From: Geosiphon pyriformis
Lineage: Eukaryota; Glomeromycota; Glomeromycetes; Archaeosporales; Geosiphonaceae
NCBI GenBank assembly: GCA_016748015.1
Contig: JAAOMT010000134.1
Coordinates: forward strand, 1,180,451 to 1,244,450
DNA length: 64,000 nt
Direction of reading: 5' to 3'
The stretch's first letter is position 1, and each line of letters opens with the position of its first letter. The position numbers and the translations under genes are program-made. Below, one piece after another: positions 11,338-24,898 of the stretch. Below the pieces are notes generated by a model. The model did no database searches. It saw only the letters and a program-made list of their open reading frames with translations, and was not told the origin of the DNA.

Positions 11338-12966
11338 AGTCCTGGTGTTTTCTTTATATTATCTATTCTTGGGAAGACTTTGTAGCTTAGTTCTGTTCAG
11401 TTTTTAAAATGTTTTGGAGTTGCTTTTAGTAATAAGCTTTTTGATAAAAAAAGCTGTGTTATGGATTGGAAAACCTTCTGTTGGTAGAAGAAATTGGATT
11501 CCAAAGGCCTTGTTTCTTACTGGTTTAATGTTACATCAAGGTTTCTGCACAGTAATAGCTTTTTACCACCAGTTCTGTCTGTTTTTTTTCAGCTTGATGG
11601 GTTAAGCATTTTGAATTCTAGTAAGTTTGCCAAGATACAAGATGGTTTATGTAAGGTTTGGTCTGGCTCATTTGAAGTTTATTTGGATGGTTTATTAAGG
11701 AATGCTGGTTTTGATGGTGTGGTTAGTGGATCTGCTGCATATTTTCTAGCATTGGACATAAGTATTGGTGTAGGGGTGTATGGTCTTGCCTCTTCTACTA
11801 TGGTTGAGTTGCAAACTGTTGCTTTGTCTCTGGAGTGTGTGCCATCTTCTTGTTTTTTAGTTTTATATCTTGACAGCCAAGCAGCTATCGATGCATGTGT
11901 ATCAAAAATGGCATTGACAATACCTGATTTCCACAACAAATGCTGAATTGTGAGGAGACATATTTTTAATTTAATTAGGGATAAGGATTTCACAGTTTGT
12001 TGGGTCAAGGTCAAGGGTCATTTTGAAGTTTATGATAATAATAGAACAGATGTTGCTGCTAGTGTGGCTGTTGATTCTTCTTTTTATTTGCTGATGAGTA
12101 TGTGTGAGCATTTTTTGATGGCTGAGGATACTGCTGTTTCTGGCAATACTCGCTATTTTGTTAGAGATGTTTTCCAGTTTGTTTGTCATGCTTAGTGGGA
12201 AGCTGGTTTTGGTTGTAATGTGGTTCTTGGTTTGATTGTCATAGATATTAATTGGGACTTTACTACAAAAGTCTGACATCCAAACTCACACTTGTTTGTT
12301 GATTCTATGAGTCAAAAGTCATCTAATCTTTGCACTTACCTAATAAAAGCAGTTCATGGGCAATTGTTTATGGCTGTTAGAAAGAGTTTGTATAATAGAG
12401 GTTATCCTGGTGTGCTGTGTTTATTGTGTAATAAGGTGAAATTGTCAGATTATGTTTTCACTTATAGTTAAGATATTGGTGTTTAGAGTGAGATTTTGGT
12501 GAAAGCCTTTACACATTGGACTGCTTTAATGGGTGCTCTTGATCTGTTTTCATCTTTTGTTATTTTAAAAACACACTCTTTTTGTTTGGTGAACTCTGGG
12601 ACTTATGCTGTTGTATGCAAAAGATTTGTGCTTAAGGATTGATTAGCTGAAGCCATTGGGATTTTTGATTGTAGAAGGAGAGCTGTCTCTACTGTCATTG
12701 ATTTTGTGAAATATCTAGTAAAGCTGCATCATTCCAGGACTTGGCCGCTGAAGTCTAAATTCAGAGTTGATATGGAGAAGGCTGGTTTGGTTGGAAATGA
12801 TGATGTTGTATTAGGTTTGTCTTGTAGTTTAGTGTTTATTTTTTCAGATAGTATGGTCAAAATGCTTGGTATTGTTGAGTCTTTTGCTGTTAGTTTTGGT
12901 CATTAGAGGTTTTGTCTTTTTTATTCTGGTTTGGGTGGTAATATTTATGTTTATATAAATGTATAG
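11338..12966 (+). pseudogene. LINE copy 1 ORF2, RNase H and C-terminal part
   Basis: Continues ORF2 after the LTR. It holds a type I RNase H domain at about 11,670-12,070 with the four acidic positions still present: YLDGLL, VELQTVAL, LYLDSQAA and RTDVAAS, plus WVKVKGH. A Cys-containing C-terminal segment (LCLLCNKVKLSDYVFTY, about 12,415) follows, then ORF2 ends at TAG 12,964-12,966. Several TGA/TAG/TAA stops replace Trp or Gln, for example TGA at 11,944. Confidence 0.8.
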
Positions 12967-13100
12967 TGTTGCTTTGTCTGGCCTAAGTGATTAGCCATAT
13001 GTAGTAAGTACATGAGTTACATTTAGTTTGGGCCACTTAGTTTGGCTCTATGTACTAGATAGCAGTTGGGCTTTATTTATTAAGCTTTAATAAAAAAAAA

Positions 13101-14094
13101 ACCAAAAATCTTTAAAAAAATATAGCAAAAGCTAATTAAAACTCTAATTTTGATTTATTTAGATTATAACAAGCTATTTATTATTATAATTAATATATTT
13201 AAAAACAGTATTATTATAATAAAAATTTAATAAATAAGAATATTTAATAATATATATCAAGAATATCTTAAATTTAGTAAAATAAAACTATAAAACTTTA
13301 GTATTAAAACATTTAATAACTTATTAAGCAGTTATAAAATAAAATAAATATCTTAATAAGTTATTTAATATTATTTAAAAAAAATTAATAAATAATAAAA
13401 ATATTAAATAAAAAACTGTACTTTTATATTTTAAATATTAAATTTATTATAAAAAAAAGAGAATAAAAATGTTAACAACTTGTTAAAAATAAAACAAATA
13501 TAAAAAACATTAATTTAATATTACAAAAATATTAAAATAAATAATGAAAAATTATCTTAAAATAAACAATAAAATATATTATCAATCCAAATATTATATT
13601 ATCTATTAAAACATATTATATTAAAAAAATCAATAAAAATTCATATATTAAAAATAATAAAAAAACAAAAAAAAACAATTTTGTTTAATATATATTCAGA
13701 TTTAATAACAAAATATTTTAACTAGAAATTAATACTTAAAAAAACCAAAAAAATATATTATTGACTTATAATATATCTAAACATAATATAATATATATAA
13801 AATTATAATATCTATTAAAAAAAATAAAGCCAAGCAAATTATTAAGACCAATTAAAATTAATTTAATTAGAATTAACTTAGTTAAATTATTATTTATAAT
13901 ATTTAAAAACAATTAATATATTATTATTATTATAAATTATTTAACTAAATAACCAAAAGCCAAAGCAATCTAAAAATCAATACTAAATTAATAATTAAAT
14001 TTGTTTATTAAAACTTGATATATTAATATAAATGTTCAAAAAAATTGTTATTTGATCAAAAAACTTATTTTTTAAACAAAATATTGGCTAAAAA
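13101..14094. other. AT-rich desert
   Basis: Almost pure A/T with poly-A/T runs and very little G or C on either strand. No ORF, RNA gene or repeat boundary recognised; probably transposon relic decayed beyond recognition. Confidence 0.5.
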
Positions 14095-14254
14095 ATAATA
14101 ATAATATAAACTTCTTTTTCTCTTACATCTAAAAATTTCCAAAGAGTGTTTTTCTAAAAAAGAAGTTTTTTATTTTTTTTTGTTAGTTTATTTCATCATT
14201 TTTCTTTCTAATAACTGTTTTTTTGTTGACTTAAAAACTGTCTTTGATAGCAAC

Positions 14255-16108
14255 ATGCCTAAAAAGAAAGCATCTAAGAGTGTTTTTTATGGTCCTGCTG
14301 ATGGCTTCTTTTTACAGAAGAAGAAAATTGTGCTTGAAAATGTCAAACACTTAGGTAATAAAAAAGATATTTTTTTGAACAAATCTGGGCTTGGTAATAA
14401 CATATTTTCTAATATAGATAGTTTGTTTGGTGATAAAAAAAGTGCTAACATAACTGGTATTAATGATGAGTCTTTTCTGGATTTGGCTGTTAATACTCTC
14501 AAGACAAAGCATGTTAATACTGGTGCTGTTTTCAGTTCCCCTCTTGGTTCTTCCAATTTTGATATAAATAATGATATGGTTTTTTTTTTTTGCTTGTCTA
14601 TCTTTCTAAACAAAAAATTAGTTGACCCAAAAATTACCAAGACACAAGTAGAAGTATCTGTCAAGAAATCCTTTACTTTAGACATTAATCTCTCAACAGT
14701 AAATAACAAATCAGCAACAGCAAAGATGCAATTAATCAGAAAATTATTTTTAACTGTCAATGGTTTTGGAGAGGCTACTATTTTTTCAAAATTTGAAAAG
14801 ATCATTTAATTAATCTTTACTTTAGAAAAAAGCATGGTAATAGCCATGTTATTGGTTAGAAAAAAAGAGATCAATGTAAACAGTAATCTTAAGAGACAAG
14901 AAATAAAGTCAGATTAGGCTGTGGTGATTAAAAAAATTCTCATGAACATGTCTAAAGATATGATTGTTGTTACAGTATTCGAATTTGGAGAGATTAAGTT
15001 AATCAAAATTCAATTAATTAGAATATGATAGAAGACTATAGTGGAATTTGCCAAATCTAGTTATGTTAATATGTTGGCTGTGAAATGGTCATTCTTAATT
15101 GAGAAAAATTCTGTATAAGTGGCCAAAGCTGTAGAAGATCATAATATCTAGGCATCAAGAGATCAGTTTAGAGCACTTTTGTTTATACTGTCTGTAAGAA
15201 CAACAGCTTATGATTTGGACACTTTGTTAGAAGGAACTGGTAGGAAAACTTGCATTATCAATTATTCACTTGAATTTGGTAATAGAGTTTACTGTGCTGT
15301 GACTGGCTTTAAATCTAAGAAGGAACTTGACTCTGCTTTTTGCACAGAACTGATTCTTGGTAGTATTAAGCTTTCTTGGGCTAGATTTGATTTGGTTTGT
15401 TGTAAGAAGTGTAGGAACTTTAGTCATTCTGTCTTAAAATGTAATGCACCAGATACATTAGTTATGTCTTCCACAAAACCTTATAAAAGATTTGTTTTGG
15501 AAATAAATCATCTCCAGTTTGCCAAGTTATATGCAAAAAAGAGTGTACCAATCTCTTGTTTTGTTGCCTTTGGTGACAAATTCTGAGCACAAATAGTTTT
15601 AATTGCTTTTGCTTCTTCAGAAAGTTCTTAGTTCAATTCTGGTTCTGGTTTTGGTGCTCTCTTTTCTAGTGTTTTATATGATAGAGTAAACAATTTAATC
15701 TCTCAAAATGGTTCCCTGATTGATAATTATCTGGCTTCTTTGGAATATTCTTTGGAGCTTTTGGCTAATCAAGTAACAAGTATTATAAAAAAATTAAGTA
15801 TGATTGACCTGGTGCCTTAAGTTTCCATTTTTCAATTTTTCTCTTCTGTTGCAATTGTGTCTTTGAGTTTGAATTCAAATTCGAATATAGTTCTAGATAT
15901 TCTACAAGTTTTCTTTATATCCCTCTTCTTAATTCTGAATAAAGCCACTTTGGCATTGAGTTCAAGCAATTCAAAAATTTTAATCTCCAAAGTGGGCAGT
16001 CTAAAGTCAAAATTATTGGCTTTTGAGACATCTGTAAGTTCAGTTTTGGTAAAGTTAGATTTGTTATGTGTCAGTTCAGTCTCATTAGCATCAACTTTTT
16101 TTCAATAA
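14255..16108 (+). pseudogene. LINE copy 2 ORF1 (nucleic-acid-binding, zinc knuckle)
   Basis: The ATG at 14,255 (MPKKKASKS...) opens a single frame of 618 codons without indels. The frame checks at 14,255, 15,179 and 15,857. It carries an RRM-like middle part and a CX2CX4HX4C knuckle at about 15,397-15,440 (CKKCRNFSHSVLKC) with all ligands intact, followed by a Leu/Ser-rich C-terminal helix. Nonsense changes follow residue 184 (TAA at 14,807) and recur downstream. Likely RNA-binding partner of ORF2 in the retrotransposition particle. Confidence 0.8.
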
Positions 16109-16131
16109 ATAATTTTATCTGAAAAATTGCT

Positions 16132-19100
16132 ATGTGTAATGTTTGAGGGATAAACAATTTAACTAAACAAAAAAATATAATAAGGTGACATATTGAGTCT
16201 AACAATTGGGTTTCTTTTCTCACTAAAACTAAGCTAAAATGTCAGGCTCAACTTTGGATTAAGAATAAGTTTCAGGGTGTAAAAGTTTTTGTTTCTGAAT
16301 TGAATACTAGATACATGAGTGCTGGAATAGTTATTGTGTTAAATGATTCTTTGGCTCAGCATGTTTACAAGATCTTTAAGATTCTGGGTTATTTTGTTTT
16401 AGTTTGTTTACTATTTGGCAATAGAATTTTGGTAACATTAATTGGTTTGTATGCTGGTGTTTCAGCTGATATGTGGTTTGATTAGGCCAACATAGTAAAC
16501 TCTTTTATTGTCCAAGCAATCAATTTGAGCTCTTATGTTGTATTGGATGGTGATTTCAATAAAAATAGAATAAAATGCAGTGCCAGTTTTAAGAAGTGTT
16601 TTAATCTGGATTTATGTAACTTTTTTTCTAATGGCACAGCTTCTAAGCTATTAACATGGTTCAATTCTCAGAATGTAAAAAAAACCATTGACTATATTTT
16701 TGTCAGTAAACACCTTTTTTCTTCTGTAATGGCTTAGAGTATGGGAAGTGTGACTGGATTTTTTAATACTAACCATAATTCTATTATGGTCGATCTTGGT
16801 CTTAGTGGTTTATTGAATAAACATTTGCTTATAATTTATAAGCAAGCTAACAAGAACTGTTAAAAATTTAAAGTTAAAGATCTGAATAATACCAATTGGT
16901 TTTGTTTTCAAAATAGTGTTTCTACTAGTATGCTTGAGGTCTTAAGTAGTTTTGATATTACAAAAAGTTTAGAAGATTTAGACACTATGTGGAAAATTTT
17001 GAAAAGAGTGATAATCAACTCAACTGATGAAAATCTTTCTAAACAATGGTTTAATAATTTTGGTTACTCAAAGAATAAAAAATTTTCAAAATTTTTTAAC
17101 ATAAAAATGCTAGTTTCTAAGATAGTAAAAAGTATAGTAGTAGACAATTTGTTAATATCTAATTGTTTTATTAAGAAATAGTTGAGTCTAGATAATAAAG
17201 AGGCTTCAAAAATTGCAGATATGTTTTGTGGTAGTATAGAAGTGAGTAAAGTTTTGAGATAGCTGTTTTTGATTAGAAAAAGGTACAAAAAATCCAAATA
17301 TTGTGAATCTAAAGCAGTAAAAGATACAGTCATAAAAAAGACAATTGAGAAGCACATGAACAATTTTAGTTCAAACAAAGGCAACATAATAAGGAGTATT
17401 CTGGAACATTTTTTTTGCAAAGTTGTTCTGGATTATTTGGTGATTGGAGATAAGTTGGTTCTAAAACTTAATCAGATAAAAGATAGGGTAGATGGGATTA
17501 TGGTTGATTAGATAAGAGAACATAAGGTACAATTGGTGCTTCCTACTGTGTGGTCTTGCCAATATGTGCCCTTGAGCTATATTAGTAAAAATGTCTTCTT
17601 TGATGTAATGGATGTAATCAGTATGAGTGAATTAATTTAAGTTGTTAGTAACTTGCCTGAGAGCAAAGTGGCTGATTTATCTGGAATTTCTAATGAACTA
17701 TAGAAACATTGTGGTAATGTAATATTAGATTGCTTATTATGTCTGTTGAATTCTTGTTTATCTCATAAAGATATTCCTGATCTCCAGAAGAAGGCATGTA
17801 TCTCAATGATCCCCAAGCCATATGAGTAAAAAAGTGTTTTGATGAATACAAGACCTATTGCTTTAATTAAAACAGCTAAAAAAATTCTTTCAAAAATTTT
17901 ATTGGATCACATCTTTTTTTTTCCAAAGTACAATGTCTTTTGTGATAACAATTTTTCTGTTTTAAAGAGCATTTCAACTCAGTCTCTTGTGTTTGTTGTT
18001 GGCTTAATAGTAAAAGATGCTCTAAAAAAAAGCCATAAGATTTGGTTTGTCTTTCAAAATATACAAAAAACATATGATTCAGTAGGATGACATTATCTGA
18101 AGGCTAGTTTGAAACATATTAGAATATGTGACAGATTCATAAAGTTTTTTGAATACACACATAAAAGCAGAGTTAACAAAGTGATGACTGATTTTGGTCT
18201 TTCCAATAATTACAGAGTATTAAATAGACTTGATTAGGACAAGATGTTCTCACTGCTTCTTTAGAGAATTTTTTATGATTCTTTGTTGTGTGAGGTCAAA
18301 AGACAGAAACATTTATGTGGTTACAGAATTAATATGAACTTTGTGACAAGAATGAGCAGATTAGAATCTAGTGGAAGCAGGTCTTTTTTTTTGTAGCAAG
18401 AATAACACAATTTGGATAGGAAATAGTTAGACTTTGATGCAACACATTTTGGATATTGCTAATAAGTTTTTCAGAATAAATGACATTTCCATTAACAATA
18501 ATAAAACAGTAACTATTCCTATTAATCAAAAGATCAATAATGCTTCCTTACATATTTGTAAACAGCCTATCTTAATAACCAAGTGCAGTAAACATTATTA
18601 ATACTTGGAAATCTATCTTTCTATAAAAAGCATATTCAAATCTAGTTTTGCCAAAGCACAGTCTAATGTCAAGTTCTTCTTAAATTTGGTTCTTAGGAAG
18701 ACTGTATCTGATAAACAATTTTTATATCTGGTCTTGGCTGTTTTATAGCCTATTATTAGCTACTGAACACAATTTAGCTTTGTTTCTAAAGTGATGTGTC
18801 AAAGATGAAATGTTATTATGAAAAAGAGGCTAAGATCAAAAGCCTGTTTGTCCAGAGATTTCTTCAACAAGGTCTTGTATCATTCATCTTTTTATGGTTT
18901 AAAGACATTCATATAGTTACAGACTAAGAGTAAAATTGTTGCATTGATGGTATTTGCTAACTCATCTGGGATCTTTAAGTAGTTGTTTGAGCATTATTTT
19001 TTGGATTTGCAGATTTTGAGATGAACCTTTGTAAATTCTCTACAACATTCTGTTAGATTAACAGTCAATTCTTCAAATAACTTTCTTGCAAATACAATAA

Positions 19101-20775
19101 GAGTGCTTTTAGACAACAAAATCTCCTTGGTTAATAATTTTCCCAGTGCATTTCATGGTTTTGGCTACTTTTCTATGTCTGAGATTTTGGGAGATCATTT
19201 TTATTTTAGTGTGATTTGCTCTTTGAAGCATTTTAGTGTTGTTTTTGGTAATATATTACTTGATAAATGTGAAGTGTTAATGGGGTGAAAAATTTTTCAT
19301 TACTGGAAGAAACTAGATCCTAGAAGTCCAGCTCCTTTGTAATTCAAGAGAGCTTTATCTTATATGAGCAAACTTCCAGTTGTTTCTGTTGTATCAGTTT
19401 TTGATTTGGGTTATTTGGATCTATTGCATTTGGATGTCTTTTTGAATATTCATAATAGTTTACATGAACTGTAGACAGGTAACTTCAGTATATATACAGA
19501 TGGCTCTTTGAAACACTTAGGTATGTTAAAAGTTTCTGGTAAAACAGTGGCTTATTTTTTGGACATTGGGATGGACATAGATATTAAGATACATAGGCTG
19601 TTATCTTCTATATTAACTGAATTGCAAATGATAACCTTAGTTTTGGAGTATGTTTCTTTTAATTGCTTTATAGTTGTGCACTCAGACAGTTAAGCTACAT
19701 TGAATGTATGTGTTTCAGAACTTATGCTAGATTATCTGAATTTTCATAATAAGTGCTGAGTAGAAAGACATCATATTGCTAATTTAATCAGAACTAAAAA
19801 CATTTTTGTTAAGTAAATGAAGATTAAAGGGCATTCAGAAGTTTCAGACAATAATAAAGCTAATATTCTGGCAAGTGAAACTGCATATTTTGGTTTGTTG
19901 CCTCCTATGGGAATTTATAAAAAATTTATAATGGCTAATAACCAAATTGTTTCTGAAAATATTCACTATTTGTTCAAAATGTTTATTAGTCTGTGCATTA
20001 TACTTAATAGAAAACTGGTCCTGGTGCCAAGATAGTAGATGAATCTTTGATTGCAGATATTAATTGAATTGGTACTGCTGCAGTTTGGCATCCAGATTCA
20101 CACATGCTGGCTGAGTTCATGAGCAGAACTTCTGTCATTCTTCATACTTATATAATAAAGACTGTTTACAGAAAACTGCCAACTGTGATAAGGAAGAAAC
20201 TCTATAACAGAGCATATTCAAGTGTGTTATGTCTGTTTTGTGATAACATTAAACTACCCAATCATGTTTTTACTTGTCCAAAAGACTCTAATGCACAGAC
20301 TAACATTTTATTGGATTATGTTAAGCTCTGGAAATTTCTGACAAATGGTAGCTACACATTGTCTTCTAGAATGTTATATTTGCTTCTTTCTAGAATCTCA
20401 GATATTGGTGTTTACATGGTTTTGTGTAAGAGTTTTGTTTTTAAAAAATGAATGAATAAGATAGTTAATGTTTTCAATAATTAGAAAAAAATGCTGTTAG
20501 TGGTAATTGATTTTGTTCATAGTTTGGCTAAAAGGCATCAGAATAAGTTGTGGTTGTTTAAGACTAAATTCAGAGTAGGATTGAAGAAAACTGGTCTAAC
20601 TAAAGATATTAGCTTGATTGATGTGGCTTTGGATGAAAATTCAGATCTTTTGTCTGTAGAAACTGTTTAACTGCTTAGTATTTTTAAATTTTTTGCTGTT
20701 AATTTTGGTTTGTGTAAGTTGTGCACTTTTTTTTCAAATATTGATAATAATGTAAAAGTTTTTATAAATGTATAG
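16132..20775 (+). pseudogene. LINE copy 2 ORF2 (endonuclease, RT, RNase H)
   Basis: ORF2 opens with MCNV, then an APE-type endonuclease (LDGDFNKNRIK near 16,540; DYIFVSKHL near 16,690). The RT follows (PIALIKTAKKIL near 17,856; YDSVG near 18,075), but its catalytic aspartate motif is unrecognisable around 18,390. RNase H includes YTDGSL at about 19,493, LTELQ, VVHSDS and KGHSEVSDNN, with the last Asp replaced by Asn (KANILAS, about 19,857). The frame is constant to about 18,090, then shifts twice. Ends at TAG 20,773-20,775. Confidence 0.8.
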
Positions 20776-20905
20776 TATAGTCTGAACTGGTCCAAGTGGC
20801 TGGTCACATGTAGCAAGCACATAAGTCACATTTAGTTGGATTTTTTTATTATGTTTCTGTATACTAGATAGTGGTTAGACCACACTTGTTAATAAATAAA
20901 TAAAT

Positions 20906-21615
20906 AATATTGGGTAAATTAAATTAATAATTTGAAATAAAAAAGTTTTTGTCATTATTGTATTATATATAAACAAATAGTTTATGAAAAAATTCAATAA
21001 AATATTATGTAAAGTATTAATCAAAATTAGCCAAAAAATTAAGATTTATTTATATTATTAGTATTATTTATTTATTAAATAATAAAGCAAAATATTATTT
21101 AAATAATATTATTTAAATTAATATATAATAGAATAATAATATTACCAATAAAAATAAAAATAACAATATATTTAAATAACTAATAATTAAAGTTATATTT
21201 TAAAAAATACTATTAAAATAGACATATAACTTAATAGAAACATTAAAAAACAAAAAAAAAGCAGCTAATAATATTAAAATATTACAAGAAAAAAAAACAT
21301 AATTAATTATTAAACAAATTAATTAAATTTAAGATTAAAAACAAAATACTATTATATTATATTAAAGTAAAAAATTTAAAATAAGACAGTTTTTTTATAT
21401 TAAAAAAATATTTAAAAATAAAGCATATAAATTATAATTAGAAAACAAAATTTTAATCAAAACAATATATAATAATTAATTAAAATTATACTATACTAAA
21501 TTATTAATATATTTAATATATTACAATTAAAAATACAAAAAATATTGATTAAATCAAATAAAATTTTATAAGATTCAAAACCAATTATTATCATTAAAAC
21601 TAATATATTACAAAA
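20906..21615. other. AT-rich desert
   Basis: Over 80% A/T by eye, with no recognisable frame or repeat boundary, between two LINE-related elements. Confidence 0.5.
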
Positions 21616-23883
21616 TAAAAAAAAAACTCTTTATCTTCTTAATTTTATGACCACAACCAAAACAAAGAGTAAAAAAGCTGTACCTGATATCTGTTCTGAG
21701 ATATCTAATAAAATTTCAACCAGAGGAGCTCTCTCTATTGTAGAAGCAACTAGGCAAAACGTTTTAGAAGCCTTTTTCTTACTCAATAACTGTAATAAAC
21801 TGCCTTTGGTGGCCACTAAAGCAACTTCCTTATCTTTGACTGGTTTCTTACCAGTCAAAGTTCCCTCAAAGAAACACACTTGTGTTAGTCCCAGTGTTGC
21901 CTCCACCCCAACCAAGAGCCCAAAAGTTTTTAATAATAGACCAGTAAATAAGCTGGTTTTTCTCTCCATAGATTCAACATTTGGTGCTGCTAGTACCACC
22001 TCTTCAAAAAAAATGGTCAAAAAGACCAAAAGTTTAGAAAAGTGGGAGCAGCCACTTGCCTCTGCTATTGTTACACCAAACCTCTTTGTGGTTTCCAATA
22101 AGATCTCCATAGTATCATCTGGCACATCATCTAAGATGGGCCAAGATTATCTACTGGCTGTATTGCCAAATGTGGTGTCTTCTGGCAGATCTTTGCCAAT
22201 TCTAGAAGCAAAACAATCTTTTCTTGTTGGGTCACCTGTTCTTGAGAACTGGGCTGATTAGATAGAAACTGAATCATCTCCTTTTCCAGTTTCTGGTGCT
22301 ACTTTTGATGGTGCCTGAAAAACTATTTCTAGTTGTCAAAGATTTGCTGGGTGAGTGGTCTCCACTCTGGTGCCTGGTGCTACTTTTAAGATCAAATTGG
22401 TTCATGTTAAGGCTGTTTTTTAGTTGGTACATGGTTTCTTGGGTGCAAAGTCAGTATTAAAGGACAATGTAAAGCTGTTTTATGTGGAGTTTGCTTCTTA
22501 GGTGTCTTTGGAAGCTGTATTTTTGGTTGAGCTTACAAGTTTTGTACATTTGACCACTCTCAAAATTGCCAAGTTCTTGGTAATTTCTGAGTCTGGTTTC
22601 CCTTCTGCTGCTGTTGTGCTGCATGATGTGCCCTTGGGTGTGTCTGCTGCTAATATTAAGATGGCTCTTAGTGTGTTTGATAGTATTACTTATGTTGTGC
22701 TGAAGCCTGCTGGCATTTGGCAGTATGTAGTGGTTTATTTTGAAAAATTAGACTCTGCTATGTCTGCTTTGAATCATTAGTTAGTTTTGGTGGACAAGGG
22801 TAGTATTAGAATCCTTCCTCTGGTTAATCAAAATAAAACTATTTTGTCTTATGATAAGTTTAAGGCCAAGTTGGTCAATCTTCTTTCTGGATGCACAGCT
22901 TTTGAGATTAGTGATATGATTTTTCAAGTTGGTGGTCAGACATGTTTTATCCCTTGTTCTTCTAAGTCTGGTTATTGTTCCCAGTTTGCTCTGGTTACAT
23001 TTGGTTCCCAAGCTGATTTGGACTCTGCTATTGTCAAAACTGGTATGTTGAAAAAATGCCATATTTGGTGAAAAACTCCTGGTTGTCAGTGTTGTTTCAA
23101 GTGTCAAGAGATGAGCCATCTGGCTGCAAACTGTAAGGTTTTTTCACCTTCCTCTCCCAAGCTTTCCAAGATGTTTACACCATGTTTTGTTGGTCCTAAG
23201 TCTTATGCTAAGACTTCTGCTCCCTTAAGCTCTTCTGGATTTTTACCTCTTTTATCTCTTGTTTTTTCTTCTGTTGCTGTTGATGATCCTCTGGTGTTGT
23301 CCCGATTGTCTTTTTTGGAGTCTGATTTAACTAAGCTTTCTGTTTTGGTTGAGTCTATTGTTAAGTCTATTGGCTTTTTGGTTGCAACTTTTGAGCAGTT
23401 TATTAATGGTGATTTGGTTTCAAGTAGTGCTTTCGGTCTTAAGATTAATAAGATTTTGGTACATATGGGTTCCTTTAGTAAAACTGTTGGTAAATTGGAG
23501 AGGGAAGTGGTTTCTTTAAAAAAGGAATGCTGCATAGAAAACATTGATATATCTGGTGATTCAGAGCTTTCACCTATTGTAAGTGATAAGGTGTTTTCCA
23601 ATCTAATGTTCTTTTGGGAACATGAGTCTGTTGTTGTTAAAACTGATCCCTTTAAAACTGCCAAGTGACTGGTTGGTTTGGTTTCTTGCAGTGCAATTTT
23701 GTTTTCTGTCATTCAAAAGATATCATCTTTGGGCAAGTTTTCTTTTGTAGCATCAGCATAGTGTGTTCTTGATTGGTCTGAGTGACTAGTCACATGTAGA
23801 AAGCACATGATTAACATCTAGTTTAGATTATTTCTTTGATGTATAATATTAGATTGTTTTTGGGCTGCACTCGTTAAGTAAAT

Positions 23884-23885
<2 letters not shown>
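21616..23885 (+). mobile_element. ORF1-only LINE derivative, copy 1
   Basis: A 2.3-kb unit in which a LINE ORF1 of the second type (starting MTTTKTKSKK) is followed directly by the 3' UTR of the LINE family seen at 20,776 and 12,967 (GATTGGTCTGAGTGACTAG near 23,772). There is no endonuclease or RT. A second copy with the same joint lies at 33,830-36,105 on the other strand. Presumably non-autonomous and mobilised through its 3' end by the RT of the full-length LINEs; that last step is inference. Confidence 0.75.
21647..23668 (+). pseudogene. ORF1 of ORF1-only element, copy 1
   Basis: One uninterrupted frame of 674 codons (2022 nt, no indels). It is broken only by transition-type stops where Trp or Gln is expected, for example TAG at 22,259, TGA near 22,316 and 22,352, TAG near 22,499 and TGA near 23,069. 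An intact CX2CX4HX4C knuckle, CFKCQEMSHLAANC, lies at about 23,093-23,134. An Ala/Ser/Thr-rich N-terminus, RRM-like middle and coiled-coil-like Leu/Val-rich C-terminus ending KTAK are visible. Function: probable RNA-binding ORF1 protein. Confidence 0.75.

Positions 23886-23886
<1 letters not shown>

Positions 23887-23916
<30 letters not shown>
23887..23916. repeat. (AT)15 microsatellite
   Basis: Uninterrupted AT dinucleotide run directly after the 3' end of the ORF1-only element; probably its expanded 3' tail. Confidence 0.9.
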
Positions 23917-23917
<1 letters not shown>

Positions 23918-23918
<1 letters not shown>

Positions 23919-24419
23919 CCAAAATATAAAAAACAGCCAACAAAATAAAAATTATAAATAATATTTACTTTATTATTTAATAAGTATAAAAATATAAAAT
24001 TAAACATAGAAATAACAATTAACAGTCAAAAAATTTGCTATAAAAATACTTAAAAAAAAGAATAACATAAATATTTTCATATAATAAACTATAAATACAG
24101 TTAAACAACTATGTAAAAAAAATTATTAAAAAAGTAAAAAAAATTTTCAAAAATTTATTAATAATAATATAATTCAGAAAAACAACCAAAAAAGTCAAAA
24201 AATAACAATTTTTAATAATATATTTTAAAATAACAGTTAATTATTTATATATTGTATATTAATCAATTAAAAAATATATTTAACAAAACAATAGTATAGC
24301 AAATAAAATATTTTATTAAAAAAAACAACTTAATACTTTATTTAAAAACTATATATTAATTATATTTAATGTTTTAAGAATATAATAAAATATTATTATA
24401 CTTAACTATAAAATTGCAA
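23918..24419. other. AT-rich desert
   Basis: No coding frame or structured repeat recognised. Confidence 0.5.
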
Positions 24420-24898
24420 AAATTTTGTCTTTAATGATTGGCTACAAGAGACCATGTTCATCTTTGGAGATTTAAAGATTACAAGTCAGAAGATAATAGG
24501 CTTTATACATGATTTCTGTTTTGTTTTCAGAGATAAAGTTTAGACTGTTTGTACAAAACATCATGTATTTATGAAAAAAATAGACTGATATTATTTGATG
24601 GTTCAGCTTTGGTCTTGGTCTCTGGACTGCTCTTAGTGCTTTCTGCTAGTGTGGTTAGGTTGCTTGGTATTGCTGAAGCATTTGGTACTAGTTTTGGGTT
24701 TTATAAGTCTTGCTTGTTTTTTTCAGGTATTGGGAATCCTATTTCTGTTTACATAAATGTATAGCATTGTTCTGATTGGCTTAAGTGGCTGGTTATATGT
24801 AGAAAATGCATGATTCATACTTAGTTTAGATTAATTACTTGATGTATTATACTAGACAGTGTTTGGACTTTACTTATTAAATATTAATAATAATAAAA
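24420..24898 (+). mobile_element. LINE 3' fragment (5'-truncated copy)
   Basis: The last part of ORF2 (SASVVRLLGIAEAFGTSFGF near 24,640) plus the family 3' UTR (TTCTGATTGGCTTAAGTGGC at 24,769) and a (TAA)n tail at about 24,885. Severe 5' truncation is the usual outcome of LINE insertion. Confidence 0.8.

Larger units (their letters stand above)
8160..13100 (+). mobile_element. LINE copy 1 (5'-truncated, ORF2 plus 3' UTR, with a solo LTR inside)
   Basis: Non-LTR retrotransposon lacking ORF1 and the endonuclease domain. It begins in the linker before the reverse transcriptase and ends with the family 3' UTR (12,967-13,100), which has the TACTAGATAG motif near 13,052 and an A-rich tail. The same 3' UTR closes the copies ending near 20,905, 23,885, 24,898, 43,935 and 53,490. 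Once the solo LTR is removed the ORF2 frame runs without indels from 8,604 to 12,966, broken only by stops at former Trp/Gln positions. Confidence 0.85.
14095..20905 (+). mobile_element. LINE copy 2, full length with ORF1, ORF2 and 3' UTR
   Basis: A 6.8-kb non-LTR element. Its 5' UTR (about 14,095-14,254) is shared with the copy at 44,760 (AAAGAAGTTTTTTATTTTTT motif). ORF1 starts at 14,255, ORF2 at about 16,132, and the family 3' UTR runs from 20,776 to a (TAAA)n tail at about 20,905. Both ORFs are broken mainly by TAA/TAG/TGA at Trp and Gln codons. CpG is almost absent; scattered examples are near 14,990, 15,882 and 16,791. Confidence 0.88.

Noticed and set aside
8604-20775. Reassigned genetic code (TGA read as Trp) suggested by in-frame TGA at Trp positions in the LINEs
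   Set aside because: TAA and TAG also occur at Trp and Gln positions in the same ORFs, and AQR, PEX2, RPP14 and SYF2 use TGG for Trp and normal stops. Mutational decay explains it.
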